59,761 bases of DNA from DATGSL01 sp964645585 (GCA_964645585.1 CAZYAN010000026.1:1-59761), one strand, 5' to 3'. Counted from the stretch's first letter, positions 23,794 to 33,520 are shown. Translations and numbers: made by a program. The notes: generated from the letters alone by a model not told the origin.

Positions 23794-25908
23794 TCAGTCT
23801 TCTTCCTTCACCAGCCCGCTGCGCACCAGAAGCGGACGCAGATCGGGATCGCGACCCATAAAATCGCGATACAAAATTGTCGGTTCCTCTTCGTTTCCCC
23901 GGCTCAGAACCTTTTCGACAAATTCACGCCCGACTTCCGGATTGAAAATACCTTCGTTCTGGAAGCGCGTGAACGCGTCAGCATCGAGGACTTCAGCCCA
24001 TTTGTACGAATAGTAGCCCGCCGCGTATCCAGTCGAGCTTCCAAACAAATGGGTAAAGCGCCGAACAATGGTCGGCGACCGCGTTTTCATTCGCGGCGTG
24101 TATGCAGCAATCAATTTCCGCACCTCCTCCTCCAGATCCTTCCCCGCGAACCGCTCGTAATTCAGGTGCAGTTCCAAGTCGAGTTTGGCGAAGGAAAGCT
24201 GACGCATCATTCCGCTTGCGGCGCGGTAGTTGCGCGCGGCGATCATCTTGCGAAAGAGAACTTCCGGAATCGGCTCTCCCGTCTCGTAATGACGCGCGAA
24301 AAGATCGAGACTCTCCCGCTCCCAGCACCAGTTCTCCATGATCTGGGACGGCAGCTCGACAAAATCCCACGGCACATTCACACCGTTCAGCGACTTGATT
24401 TCAACTTCTCCGAGCAGGTGGTGGAGCAGGTGGCCGAACTCATGGAAAATCGTTTCGACTTCTCGATGCGTCAGCAGGGCCGGCCGGTCGCCAACGGCGG
24501 GAGTCAGGTTGCCGCAAATCAGACCTAAATGGGGACCGCGATCGGTTCCCTGCTGGCGAGCCGGTTCGCCCGTAATCAGGTAGTTCATCCACGCCCCGCC
24601 CCGCTTTTCTTCGCGCGGATGCCAATCCGCGTAAAAGGAGCCGAGCCGGCGCCCCGTCGCGTCGGTGATATCGTAAAATTTTACCTCAGGATGCCAGACT
24701 TCGACGGCATCGCCAGGCGCTTCGACGGCCGATCCCGGCTTCAGAAAAACCGTCTCTCGCTCCCGTATCCGAACACCGAATACACGCTGGACGATCTCGA
24801 ACATGCCGTCGACCACGCGTTCGATCGGAAAATACGGCCGGAGTTCTTCCTCATCGAAATCAAAAAGCGCCTTTCGCTGCTTCTCGCTCCAGTAGAGCAT
24901 CTCCCACGGCTCGAGCGGTTCCACATCCTGATGAATCCGCGTCGCCTTGAAAACCTCCAGCGCATGGGTTTCTTCATCAAAAGCCGGTTTTGTCCGCGCA
25001 AACAGATCTTCGACGAAGCGGAGCGCGCCTTCACCGGATTTTGCCATCCGCCGTTCCAGCACGAGGTCGGCAAAATTCCTCTTTCCGAGCAGGCGTGCTT
25101 TTTCGTCGCGCAAGGCGAGGATTCTCTTGGTCAATTCCGTGTTGTCCCAATCGCCGCGCGCGCCGACCGACGTCGATCCTTCCCACATTTGCCGCCGAAG
25201 TTCGTCACTCTCCAAGTAGGTCATGAACGGTTCCATCGACGGCATATGAAGGGTGAAGCGCCACTTCGGCTGCTCCTCGGTTCCGTGGCCTTTTGCCAAG
25301 GCATTCTGGCGAGCCGCTTCCCGCGCGGATTCCGGCAGTCCGGCGAGGTCAGCTTCGTTGCCAATGATCAGCTCCCACTCATTTGTCGAATCGAGAACGT
25401 TTTCCGAAAATTTCTGTGTTGCCTGGGCGAGCTCGCTCTGAATCTCCTCCATGCGGCGCTTCTTTTCCGGCGGAAGATCGGCCCCATACTGACGAAAGTC
25501 CTTTATCGTTTCCTCCAAAAACCGCCGGCGGGCGCCCGCCAGGGTTTCTGCTTCCTCAGTCCCTTCATACGCCTTCAGAACTTCCCAGAGTTTCTCGTTC
25601 AGCGGAATTCGGGCAAAGAACTCCGACACTTTTGGAAGCATCTGGTTATAGGCTTCGCGGAGAGGTTTTGAATCGCAAACGGATGTGAGGTGGGACACTT
25701 TTCCCCACGCAACCGACAACTCCTCCGTCGCCTGTTCGAGAGCCAGCAGACAGTTCTCGAAGGTGAGCGAATTCTTATCGATTGTCGTGAGCTTATCGAT
25801 ACGGCGCTGCGCCTCATCAAGCGCCGCTTGGATGTCCGGAACAACTCGGTCCGGTGTCAGCGTTGACCAGCGAATGTAAAACGTATCGGACAAAAACGGG
25901 TGTTCCAT
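23794..25908 (-). CDS. M3-family oligopeptidase (thimet/OpdA type)
   Basis: 704 residues. Cytoplasmic zinc metallopeptidase that degrades short peptides, including cleaved signal peptides. The zinc motif FHEFGHLLHHLL lies near residue 490, followed by the downstream Glu segment SQIMENWCWERESLDLFARHYETGEPIPE. Further family features are the C-terminal YSYKWAEVLDADAFTRFQNEGIFNPEVG and the NEGIFN block. The protein has no signal peptide. Length and both motifs fit the OpdA/PrlC branch rather than PepF. It is followed downstream by the beta-CASP nuclease only in orientation: the latter lies upstream of it, 19 bases away, so the two are probably co-transcribed. Confidence 0.93.
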   Translation of the reverse strand: MEHPFLSDTFYIRWSTLTPDRVVPDIQAALDEAQRRIDKLTTIDKNSLTFENCLLALEQATEELSVAWGKVSHLTSVCDSKPLREAYNQMLPKVSEFFARIPLNEKLWEVLKAYEGTEEAETLAGARRRFLEETIKDFRQYGADLPPEKKRRMEEIQSELAQATQKFSENVLDSTNEWELIIGNEADLAGLPESAREAARQNALAKGHGTEEQPKWRFTLHMPSMEPFMTYLESDELRRQMWEGSTSVGARGDWDNTELTKRILALRDEKARLLGKRNFADLVLERRMAKSGEGALRFVEDLFARTKPAFDEETHALEVFKATRIHQDVEPLEPWEMLYWSEKQRKALFDFDEEELRPYFPIERVVDGMFEIVQRVFGVRIRERETVFLKPGSAVEAPGDAVEVWHPEVKFYDITDATGRRLGSFYADWHPREEKRGGAWMNYLITGEPARQQGTDRGPHLGLICGNLTPAVGDRPALLTHREVETIFHEFGHLLHHLLGEVEIKSLNGVNVPWDFVELPSQIMENWCWERESLDLFARHYETGEPIPEVLFRKMIAARNYRAASGMMRQLSFAKLDLELHLNYERFAGKDLEEEVRKLIAAYTPRMKTRSPTIVRRFTHLFGSSTGYAAGYYSYKWAEVLDADAFTRFQNEGIFNPEVGREFVEKVLSRGNEEEPTILYRDFMGRDPDLRPLLVRSGLVKEED

Positions 25909-25927
25909 GATGCGAGCCCTTTTCGAT

Positions 25928-27295
25928 TCAATGGGAGTTCAAGGAAATTTCCTTCAATGGTTCCGGATCGAGCACTTCGATTTCCGGCGCCAGGCGCTTG
26001 ATCTCTTCGGCAAACCATTCCCGCGCCGGCGGATCGCCATGCGTCAACACGACGAGTCTCGGATTCACGGCCAAGACGAACTCGACGATTTCGGAACGAT
26101 CCGCATGCCCGCTCAGTTCAAACTTTTCGACGTCCGCGCGGATCTTCGTCGTGTAGTCAAACGCTTCAAACACGAATGGCGCGCCGATCTCGGTTTCAAG
26201 CATCTTGCCTCCAGGCGTGTCGGGATCGCAGTAACCGACGTACAGGATCGCGTTGCCCTTGTGACCCAGCAGGCTGGCGGCCACCGCGTACGACGGCGTG
26301 TTCTCGACCAGCATTCCGCTGCTCATCACATAGATCGCGTTCTCCCGCGGATTCCGCCCGGGCCTCAAATTGCGCGGCATCGGCTGAACGTTCAGATCCT
26401 TGAGGATTTCACGCCGGAAATGAATGAGCCCCGTCTTGCGTGATATCTCGTCAAAGTAATCCGCGAGATCCATTCCAAGACCGGAACAGAAAATGGGACA
26501 CGGCGGGATCTGCTTCTTCTCCTGCGCCTCGTGCAAAATCGTCAGCACCTCCTGCATGCGACCGAGCGCAAAAACAGGAATCAAACACGACCCGCCGCCT
26601 TCGATAACTTCACGGATCTTCGTCAGCAAACGGTCGACTTCCGAGGATCGGTCCGCGCCTTCCGGCCGCTCTTGCGCGCCGCGCGTCGTTTCGATCACCA
26701 GTGTATCGACGTGCCGCTCAGGAAACCGCGCGCCGGGAAGAATCTTTTGCGGCGTAAACAGCACGTCACCTGTGAAAAAGATCTTCCGGTCGTTATGGAT
26801 GAGCTCCACGCCTCCGGCACCGGCGACATGACCTGCCGGGAAGAAAGTAATCGACAACTCTTCGCCGTCCTTGTCGTACGTGCTGGTGCGGTCGTAGGTC
26901 ATTGGGTAAAACTGCGCAACAACACGGTCGACTTCACGATGCGTAAAGAGCGGGAGTTCCGGCAAGCCGAATTCCTCCCGCTGCCGCTTCATCACGTTGC
27001 ACGAATTGCGCAGCATCCGCTCGGCCAGGCTGAGACTCGGCACCGACATCAGCACCTGCGTTTCCGGGTGGTCGCGGAGCACAATCGGAATCGCGCCGAG
27101 ATGATCGAGATGACAATGGGTAAGAATCAGAAAATCCAGGTGTCGTTTGCCGATCACCCGGAAGTCCGGAAGCGCCGCGAGTCCCGCTTTTTTTGGATGC
27201 ATGCCGGCATCCACCAAAACGTTGAACGAACCGAGCTGCAGAAAGAGTGAATTCGCACCGATTCCGCCCTCGGTATTCAAGTCAATCAACTTCAT
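25928..27295 (-). CDS. Beta-CASP metallo-beta-lactamase-fold nuclease
   Basis: 455 residues. The metallo-beta-lactamase motif HCHLDHLGA (His60, His62, Asp64, His65) binds the two zinc ions. A beta-CASP insertion with SSGML (VMSSGMLVENTPSYAVAASLLG) and the final SGHADRSEI plus LTHGDPPAREWF segments place it in the YSH1/CPSF-73-like RNA nuclease group, likely with endo- or 5'-exoribonuclease activity. No RNase J-type C-terminal domain is seen. Several archaeal and bacterial homologues lack known targets. The gene precedes the oligopeptidase by 19 bases in the same direction. Upstream of it are 120 bases before thiS, without a recognisable element. Confidence 0.92.
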   Translation of the reverse strand: MKLIDLNTEGGIGANSLFLQLGSFNVLVDAGMHPKKAGLAALPDFRVIGKRHLDFLILTHCHLDHLGAIPIVLRDHPETQVLMSVPSLSLAERMLRNSCNVMKRQREEFGLPELPLFTHREVDRVVAQFYPMTYDRTSTYDKDGEELSITFFPAGHVAGAGGVELIHNDRKIFFTGDVLFTPQKILPGARFPERHVDTLVIETTRGAQERPEGADRSSEVDRLLTKIREVIEGGGSCLIPVFALGRMQEVLTILHEAQEKKQIPPCPIFCSGLGMDLADYFDEISRKTGLIHFRREILKDLNVQPMPRNLRPGRNPRENAIYVMSSGMLVENTPSYAVAASLLGHKGNAILYVGYCDPDTPGGKMLETEIGAPFVFEAFDYTTKIRADVEKFELSGHADRSEIVEFVLAVNPRLVVLTHGDPPAREWFAEEIKRLAPEIEVLDPEPLKEISLNSH

Positions 27296-27415
27296 AAAGA
27301 ATAATAAGCCACATGCGGCGCCAACCGAATCGTCCTCGGCCGCCCTCGTCTCAGCGAGCAGACGCGATTCCGGTTGAAAAAGTAAATATTCGCGGTCCCC
27401 GTCACCGGGATCGCA

Positions 27416-27661
27416 TCAGCCGCCCGCGACAATCCGGACGATCTCCAGCCGGTCGCCATCCTGAAGGCGCACCGCTGCCCTCTCGCTGGGCGTCACCGCC
27501 TCCAGATTTCGCTCCACCACGACCAGATCCGGATCGAATCCGCGCGCGCGCACAAACGCGTCCAGCGCCTGGCCTTCCGGGATCGTAAAGCGCGACCCGT
27601 TCGCCGTCACTTCGATCTGCTTCGTTCCCGTCATTGTCGTATCAGAATTCATCGTATTCAT
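27416..27661 (-). CDS. thiS: Sulfur carrier protein ThiS
   Basis: 81 residues; starts with two Met (27661 and 27652). A ubiquitin-like fold ending in the obligatory Gly-Gly (EIVRIVAGG), the tail that ThiF adenylates and that receives sulfur for thiazole synthesis. Conserved core: EGQALDAFVRARGFDPDLVVVERNLEAVTP, then DGDRLEIVR. Its ATG overlaps the TGA of thiH (ATGA), so translation is coupled. The thiazole synthase gene thiG, usually beside thiS, is not found in the window. Confidence 0.93.
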   Translation of the reverse strand: MNTMNSDTTMTGTKQIEVTANGSRFTIPEGQALDAFVRARGFDPDLVVVERNLEAVTPSERAAVRLQDGDRLEIVRIVAGG

Positions 27662-28830
27662 GCTGAAATCTCCTCTCGATTCCTTTCTTTCACTATAGCT
27701 TCATCAAAATCCTTCCAGACCGGTTCGTACCCCCGCGAGCGGATGACGTCCGCGACTTGCGCCGGCGACCGCTCGTCCGAAATGTGAAATTGCTCGCCTT
27801 CGTGGGCGTTTGACGAAGTCCACGAGGCTTCGTCGTAACTGCTGTATCCCCCCGGTTCCGTGCAGGATCCGGCAGACATCGACGTCACTCCGAGGCTGAT
27901 CAAGCCATCGCGCAAACGCGGCGCTTCGCGGGTCGACAAGACGATCGACGCGTGAGGCAGCAGGAGGCGGAGCGCGCACATGACTTGAACAAACTCGCGG
28001 TCGGTCATGAAGTGACTCTGCTTGAAATCGCCCGCGGCCGGCCGCATCCGCGGCAGGCTGATCGACAACTGCGCCTTCCAGCACCGCCGCGTCAGATAAA
28101 GGGCGTGCGCGGCCAGCGCGATTGCATCGTAACGCCAATCATACAAACCAAACAGCGCTCCGATTCCCAACCTGCGGAATCCAGCATCGAACGCGCGTTC
28201 GGCCGCGTCCATTCGCCAATGATATCGCTTCTTCGGCCCTGCGACGTGCAGCTCTTGATACGTTGGTTTGTGATAAGTTTCCTGATACACAACGAGCCCT
28301 TCGGCGCCCGCCGCGACAAACGGCTTGTACGGGTCCGTTTTGAGCGGACCGAGTTCCAGCAAAATGCTCGGCGCGATCGGCAGGAGCGACTGGATCACCT
28401 CTTCGACATACCCGTTGGAAACAAATTTCGGGTGCTCCCCCGCAACGACCAGGATCGAGCGGAACCCCTGCTTCGCCAAACGTTGCGCCTGTTCGACGAC
28501 CATCGGGACCGGAAGAGTGATGCGCGGAATATCGTTGTGGCGCGAAAAACCGCAATATTTGCAGATATTCACACACTCGTTCGACAGGTAAAGCGGCGCG
28601 AACAACCGGATCGTCTTGCCGAAATGGCGCTGCGTAAGGCGCTGCGACAGCATTCCCAGAGTCTCCAGATGCGGCTGGGCAGCCGGTGATATCAGCGCCG
28701 CGAAATCCGCCAAAGAGAGCGCTCGTCCGCGTTGAAGAACCGGCAATAGCGTCCGCTCCGTCGTGTCCAGCGCCTGCTGCCGAAGCGCCTCGACCGGAAC
28801 TGAATCAAAAACCTCGGAAAAAGTTGGCAT
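27658..28830 (-). CDS. thiH: 2-iminoacetate synthase (ThiH, radical SAM)
   Basis: 390 residues from the ATG at 28830; the open frame continues to 29022, across a terminator, and is not credible. ThiH cleaves tyrosine by a radical SAM reaction to give dehydroglycine (2-iminoacetate) for thiazole formation, the route of anaerobic-type systems. The [4Fe-4S] motif CVNICKYCGF is at about 86-93 (C-x3-C-x2-C), followed by the family blocks GFRSILVVAGEHPKFVSNGY, VYQETYHKPTYQELH, GIGALFGLYDWRYD and AGSCTEPGGYSSY. The gene overlaps thiS by four bases. No TPP riboswitch was recognised upstream. Confidence 0.95.
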   Translation of the reverse strand: MPTFSEVFDSVPVEALRQQALDTTERTLLPVLQRGRALSLADFAALISPAAQPHLETLGMLSQRLTQRHFGKTIRLFAPLYLSNECVNICKYCGFSRHNDIPRITLPVPMVVEQAQRLAKQGFRSILVVAGEHPKFVSNGYVEEVIQSLLPIAPSILLELGPLKTDPYKPFVAAGAEGLVVYQETYHKPTYQELHVAGPKKRYHWRMDAAERAFDAGFRRLGIGALFGLYDWRYDAIALAAHALYLTRRCWKAQLSISLPRMRPAAGDFKQSHFMTDREFVQVMCALRLLLPHASIVLSTREAPRLRDGLISLGVTSMSAGSCTEPGGYSSYDEASWTSSNAHEGEQFHISDERSPAQVADVIRSRGYEPVWKDFDEAIVKERNREEISA

Positions 28831-28909
28831 GATACTCCCTGAACCTACCAGATGCCGCAACCCCCGCAACGGGAAAATCCCGCGGACGCCGCCGCGAGCC
28901 TCCTTCCGC

Positions 28910-28960
28910 GCAAAAAAATCAAAAAAAGGACCCTGCCGCCTAGGCAGACGGCAGGGTTTT
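28910..28960. terminator. Bidirectional rho-independent terminator
   Basis: An eight-base perfect stem, CCCTGCCG (28931-28938) and CGGCAGGG (28949-28956). On the minus strand it is followed by TCCTTTTTTT and a second T-run, on the plus strand by TTTTCTCTTT. The minus side would end the SBBP propeller gene (stop 29019), insulating thiH from it. Confidence 0.85.
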
Positions 28961-29018
28961 CTCTTTACCACTACATTTCGAACCGGCCCGAGGGGACGGA
29001 CCGGCTCGCAACCCTCAC

Positions 29019-30764
29019 TCAACGGACCATGACAGCGTCAACGCCCGCAAATTCCACGCCCTCGCCAACAGCGCCGCTGATGACCAGTTCAACCGTGCTC
29101 CCGCTCGGGACGCCCGCCAGATCAAGACCTTCGACAAGCTCGACGGTTTTGAACTTGAGATCGATACGGGAACCGGGAAGCACCTTGATAGAGGACGGCG
29201 ACACCATTCCGCCTTCACCGTCGAGGCGCCAGATCGTAATCGAGTTCAGATCAGCACCGCCTAGATCGACATCTTCACCCGCTGTAATCCGAGCTGGAAC
29301 GACGCCCTTGCTTTTGCGCTGGATGTTCGCGGGGTGGATGTCGAAGGCCACTTCCGCGATTTCAACTGTCGGTTCACGAGTGCGCCCCATCGCCGCAACA
29401 AAGGCGTTCGTGGTCGTCGCTTGCAAAACGGTCTCGTCAAAGGTGATATCGCCGAGGAACCAGCCGGTCGTGTACAGATTTCCAATCGAGTCGACGGCGA
29501 TTCCGCCAGCAATATGGTACATCGTCCCTGGGCTGTGAACCGCCCACTCGTTGAGGCCGTTCGTGTCAAATTTCGCGATGTAGATATTGTCAAAACCCGC
29601 GCTCGTCAGCGGAGTGCCGCCAACGGTCACGGCGCCGTCAAACGTCGCGAGAAGGTAAACGTTCCCGTCGGCATCGACGTCGAGATCGTGACCGGCGAAG
29701 AATCCGGTGCCCGCGGACGAGATGATCCACTGCGCGGTTCCGTCGGAATCGTATTTGGCGAGCAGATACGCCTGCTCGAAGAAGCTCCCGCTGCCCGCGA
29801 CAAGCGGGGCGCCATCGAAGACAGCGGTGCCGGTGAAGATACCGGTCAGATAGGCGTTCCCTTCGGCGTCGAGTTCAACATCGCTCACGAAATCAGGTCC
29901 TTGCCCTCCACCGCCGCGCGCCCAAAGCCAAGCGCCGGCTGAAGGACTGTATTTCGCGAGAAACGCGTCCTGATCACCCTCCGCGCTCAGCGTGATCGAA
30001 TCAAAGTGGGCAAAGCTGACGAAGTTTCCGCCGACATAGACATCGCCCGCGGCGTCCACTGCGATCCCTTTGCCTCCTTCAACCTGGTGACCAAAACCCG
30101 AGCCGCCCGCCCGGACCGCCCACTGCTCCACCCCGGACGAATCATAGGCGACGATAAAGATGTCGGAAGCGCCCATCGAGTTGAGGCTGAGTGATCCGAA
30201 TTGCCCGGTGCCCGTGAAGAAGCCGGTGATATGGGGATTGCCGGCGGAATCGAGTGCGACCGCCGCGGCCGCCGATTCACTTCCGCTTCCGGACCGAACC
30301 CACTGGAGCACGCCGGAAGAAGAATATTTGGCGAGATAGGCATTCGGACCAAACCCGGCAGCGACGGTCATACCGCCAAAGGCAGCCGAAATTTCATACG
30401 ATCCGGCGATGTAAACATTCCCGTCGGCATCGACCGCGATTCCGTTGGCGGAATCGATGCTCGGGCCGCCCGCGCTCGCCGCCCAAACGACCTCACCGTT
30501 GGGATCCGTTTTAACCAGGTAAATATCAACGTCGCCCACACTGGTTAGCGTGAATGCGCCGAACTCCGCGGTTCCGGTGTAGGTTCCAGTAGCATAACTG
30601 TTGCCGGCCTCGTCGACCGCGATTCGGGTCGCGTTCATTCCGGCGCCGCTGCCTCCAATCTGTGTCCCCCATTGCCACGGATTCGGCTGTCCGCAAAGCA
30701 TGGCGGCTGCGGAAAGGAGAGTAACGGCGAAAAGGGATAGCTGCTTAGCAATTGGGTATTTCAT
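29019..30764 (-). CDS. Secreted SBBP-repeat (beta-propeller-like) protein
   Basis: 581 residues from the ATG at 30764; a GTG at 30824 would extend it. The signal peptide is MKYPIAKQLSLFAVTLLSAAAMLCG. Residues about 40-455 are at least six repeats of roughly 60-70 residues with the pattern 'GxxIAVDAxGNxYxTGxFxGTxxFG...L-x-S-x-G-x-D-x-F-x-A-K-Y'. These are SBBP/NHL-like blades, and the invariant D-A-G-N turn can bind calcium. The last about 110 residues resemble the small beta-sandwich found at the ends of many secreted proteins ('I-D-I-x-P ... GVVPxxI'). An adhesive or structural surface role is likely; no catalytic site is seen. Confidence 0.88.
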   Translation of the reverse strand: MKYPIAKQLSLFAVTLLSAAAMLCGQPNPWQWGTQIGGSGAGMNATRIAVDEAGNSYATGTYTGTAEFGAFTLTSVGDVDIYLVKTDPNGEVVWAASAGGPSIDSANGIAVDADGNVYIAGSYEISAAFGGMTVAAGFGPNAYLAKYSSSGVLQWVRSGSGSESAAAAVALDSAGNPHITGFFTGTGQFGSLSLNSMGASDIFIVAYDSSGVEQWAVRAGGSGFGHQVEGGKGIAVDAAGDVYVGGNFVSFAHFDSITLSAEGDQDAFLAKYSPSAGAWLWARGGGGQGPDFVSDVELDAEGNAYLTGIFTGTAVFDGAPLVAGSGSFFEQAYLLAKYDSDGTAQWIISSAGTGFFAGHDLDVDADGNVYLLATFDGAVTVGGTPLTSAGFDNIYIAKFDTNGLNEWAVHSPGTMYHIAGGIAVDSIGNLYTTGWFLGDITFDETVLQATTTNAFVAAMGRTREPTVEIAEVAFDIHPANIQRKSKGVVPARITAGEDVDLGGADLNSITIWRLDGEGGMVSPSSIKVLPGSRIDLKFKTVELVEGLDLAGVPSGSTVELVISGAVGEGVEFAGVDAVMVR

Positions 30765-30859
30765 TGTCTGTTGGGAGAGCGGCACAAGTTGATCGATTGG
30801 GATGATGTTCGCTTGCAACACCATTCGAACAGCAGTGGATGTCCGCTCGCCTGCTCATG

Positions 30860-30888
30860 GTAAAATCGCCCAAGACTCTCTTTGTCAA
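30860..30888 (-). promoter_or_regulatory. Candidate promoter of the SBBP gene
   Basis: On the minus strand an exact -35 hexamer TTGACA (30888-30883) is followed after 17 bases by TTTTAC (30865-30860), a weak -10. The remainder of 30765-31067 holds no gene; nothing else is recognised there apart from a run of eight T at about 30932-30939. Confidence 0.35.
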
Positions 30889-31067
30889 AGTAATCCAGGT
30901 TTGCATGCCTGTCTCAGGAAAGGATTTACGTTTTTTTTAAACAAAGGGTGCTGCTCAATCGAGGAGGCAGCCACGCTCGAATCAGGCCCCCCCCTCACAC
31001 CGGCGGCTCCATGCGTAACCCCGCTCGTGAAAGCGTGGATCACGCGACCTGCGATCCCATACCGCCA

Positions 31068-32114
31068 CTACGGCTGTCCGGCGTCGAATGGCTTCCCTCC
31101 CGGCGGCCCTTCGCCGGTCACAAACCATTGAAGCAGCCGGGCTGCCCGCGTTCCCGGGGACCGTGACGGCCGCTTGAGGACGACGTCGTCGCCAAAATTA
31201 AGGTCTGCCCAGACGAGCCGATGGTCGCTCGCCTCCGCGGCAAACGGCCCGTCGTGGATGGAACCGCGCCCGCCCGCCACACGTTCGGCAAGCGCGGGTG
31301 ATGCGAGCAGATAATCGACCTGACTGTACACGCCCTGCCGTTCCCAGTGATGTGTCCACGTCAAGCCGTGCGAGTCGGTCGCCGGAATCATCTCCGCGAT
31401 CGTCACATCGCCGCGTTTCAGCAAACGCTGGAGAGTCGACGCCGCGCGCGTGTCATTGAAATCACCCGCGATCAGATACCGCGCGCCGGTTCTGGGATCG
31501 TGTCGAGCCAGGATCGCGTCGCGTGCCGCTGTCGCCTCTCCAACCCGCTTTCGCTCGGCTTCCGGATCGTCCGGCCGCTCCGTCCATTTGCTTTTTAAAT
31601 GCACCACATAAAGCGTCCACCGCTCCCCGCTCGTTACAAAGTCAACTTCCAGCAGCCCGCGCCGAATTTTCTCCCGCCCTCCAAAATAGGGAAATTCCAG
31701 GTCCGCGTGCGTCCGAATCATCTCGAATGGCAATCGCGACAAAACCGCGATTCGGCGTTCATCGTCCGCACCCTCGAGTTCGCAGGCATACGGATAAGAA
31801 AGCTTCTCCGACGCCAAATCCCGCTGCAATTCTTTGAGAAACAGATCCGGCCCGATCTCCTGCACAGCGAGTACATCCGGCGAAACCTTCGCAATCACCC
31901 GACGCAGCGCGGCCTTTTCTGCTTCCGGCTTCGGATATTCCGGACGCCACTCTCCGGCGACCAGACGGTCCATCACCAGGTAATTTTCCAGATTGAATGT
32001 CGCCACGCGAACCGTTGCGCCCACGCAATCGGTTTCGAGCCAAACCAGAAAGATAATGCCGACGGCGAGCCGACATTCACGCCGCCGAAAAAACGAGGTA
32101 AAGGGTAACCGCAC
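31068..32114 (-). CDS. Endonuclease/exonuclease/phosphatase-family protein
   Basis: 348 residues from a GTG at 32114 with GAGG eight bases upstream; the ATG at 32378 would overlap the NDH-2 gene. A hydrophobic stretch near the start (RLAVGIIFLVWLETDCVGA) suggests export. EEP fold: the Glu of VLAVQEIG binds Mg, then VVHLKSKW, IAGDFNDTRAASTLQRLL with the catalytic Asp-Asn, and the closing Asp-His in AEASDHRLVWADLNF. Such secreted members act on nucleic acids, phosphoesters or lipids; the substrate is not evident. The C-terminal about 30 residues are basic. Confidence 0.88.
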   Translation of the reverse strand: MRLPFTSFFRRRECRLAVGIIFLVWLETDCVGATVRVATFNLENYLVMDRLVAGEWRPEYPKPEAEKAALRRVIAKVSPDVLAVQEIGPDLFLKELQRDLASEKLSYPYACELEGADDERRIAVLSRLPFEMIRTHADLEFPYFGGREKIRRGLLEVDFVTSGERWTLYVVHLKSKWTERPDDPEAERKRVGEATAARDAILARHDPRTGARYLIAGDFNDTRAASTLQRLLKRGDVTIAEMIPATDSHGLTWTHHWERQGVYSQVDYLLASPALAERVAGGRGSIHDGPFAAEASDHRLVWADLNFGDDVVLKRPSRSPGTRAARLLQWFVTGEGPPGGKPFDAGQP

Positions 32115-32194
32115 GCAAGTGATCCTCGTCAGGCATCCTGCCGGCGTAAAGCGCGAAACGCACGAGCGCGGCCGCGCGAAGCCTCTCTTCCAAA

Positions 32195-33520
32195 TTACTT
32201 GGACTTCACCGACTGATTCTGCGCCTGTTCGACGCTCTCCAGTCGTCGGACATGTTCGGTGATCAACGGGCTCGCGCCTTCGCCCTTCACATACGCCCAG
32301 GCCCATTGGCGCATCACCGACAGACGGTTGCGGAAGCCAATCAGCAGCAGAATATGGACAAAGAGCCAAAGCAGCCACGCGAAGGGTCCTGTAAAACGCC
32401 GGCCGGCCAGTTCAGCAACCGCGCGATGACGTCCGATCGTGGCCATGATCCCGCGGTTCCGGTAGGCGAAAAGCGATCGCGGCTTTCCCTCCAAATCCCG
32501 CAAAATATTCTCCGCGGCGAGCCTGGCCTCCTGGATCGCGGCACCCGCGAGGCCGGGCACCTGAACGCCGTTCGTATCCGTCAAAGCGGCCATGTCGCCG
32601 ATCACAAAAACCTCCCGGACGCCCGGCAAACTCAGATCCTGCTCAATCGGCACGCGTCCGGCACGGTCGGTCTCTACCCCGAGCTTTTTCCCGAGCGGCG
32701 ACGCCGCGACGCCGGTCGCCCATAACACCACATCCGCCTGCACCCATTCTTCCCCAATCCTGATTCGCCCCGGCTCGACCGCTTTCACCAAGGTATCCGT
32801 CTTCACCTCCACCCCAAGCTCCTCCAGCTGCTTTTTCGCGCTGGCCGACGATTCCTCTGAAAACGCTCCGAGAACCCGCGGCGAACCTTCGTAGAGCGTG
32901 ACGCGCGCACGCCTCGTGTCGATTGCCTTGAAATCCCGGGCAAGCGCTCGCCGCGCCAAATCCGCAATCGCGCCCGCCAGCTCGACGCCCGTCGGCCCGC
33001 CTCCAACCACCGCGAAGTGCAGCCCCGGATCCTCCCCGGTCAGCACCGCATGACGTTCCGCCTTCTCGAAGGCCAGCAGCAGGCGCCGGCGGATCTCGAT
33101 CGCGTCTTCGATCGTTTTCAGGCCAGGCGCTTCCGCCTCCCACTCAGGATGGCCAAAATAGGCGTGACGCGCGCCGGCTGCCACGATCAGGTAGTCGTAG
33201 CCAATTTCGCTGCCGTCGCTGAGCTTCACACGGTGCCGTTCAAGGTCGAATCCGGTCACTTCGCCGAGCACCGTGCGGATATTCTCACCTTTATGCAGAA
33301 TCTGGCGAAGAGCCGATGCGATCTCACCAGGCGAAAGCAGTGCCAGCGCAACCTGGTAAAGAAGCGGCTGAAAGGTGTGGTGATTCTTCCGGTCGATAAG
33401 CGTGACATCAACCGCCTCGTTGCAGAGGCGCTTGGCGGCGTAAAGGCCTCCGAATCCGCCGCCTACAATCACAACCCGGGGACGGCCCGACGGCCGCTTT
33501 GCGCTATCCGAATCAGCCAT
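32195..33520 (-). CDS. ndh: Type II NADH:quinone oxidoreductase-like flavoprotein
   Basis: 441 residues from the ATG at 33520, with GGAG four bases upstream; the open frame to 33688 is not credible. It has two nucleotide-binding Rossmann motifs: FAD at VVIVGGGFGGLYAAKRL near 15-31, and NADH at AVVGGGPTGVELAGAI near 170-185. The FAD Asp segment VFVIGDMAAL is near 310. A C-terminal hydrophobic helical stretch (GPFAWLLWLFVHILLLIGF) anchors it to the membrane. NDH-2 passes electrons from NADH to quinone without pumping ions. Oxidoreductases of related function share the fold, so the name is by best fit. Confidence 0.88.
   Translation of the reverse strand: MADSDSAKRPSGRPRVVIVGGGFGGLYAAKRLCNEAVDVTLIDRKNHHTFQPLLYQVALALLSPGEIASALRQILHKGENIRTVLGEVTGFDLERHRVKLSDGSEIGYDYLIVAAGARHAYFGHPEWEAEAPGLKTIEDAIEIRRRLLLAFEKAERHAVLTGEDPGLHFAVVGGGPTGVELAGAIADLARRALARDFKAIDTRRARVTLYEGSPRVLGAFSEESSASAKKQLEELGVEVKTDTLVKAVEPGRIRIGEEWVQADVVLWATGVAASPLGKKLGVETDRAGRVPIEQDLSLPGVREVFVIGDMAALTDTNGVQVPGLAGAAIQEARLAAENILRDLEGKPRSLFAYRNRGIMATIGRHRAVAELAGRRFTGPFAWLLWLFVHILLLIGFRNRLSVMRQWAWAYVKGEGASPLITEHVRRLESVEQAQNQSVKSK

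Noticed and set aside
28831..28909. TPP riboswitch before thiH
   Set aside because: The CTGAGA and ACCTGA...GGATAATGCC blocks of the THI element are not present.
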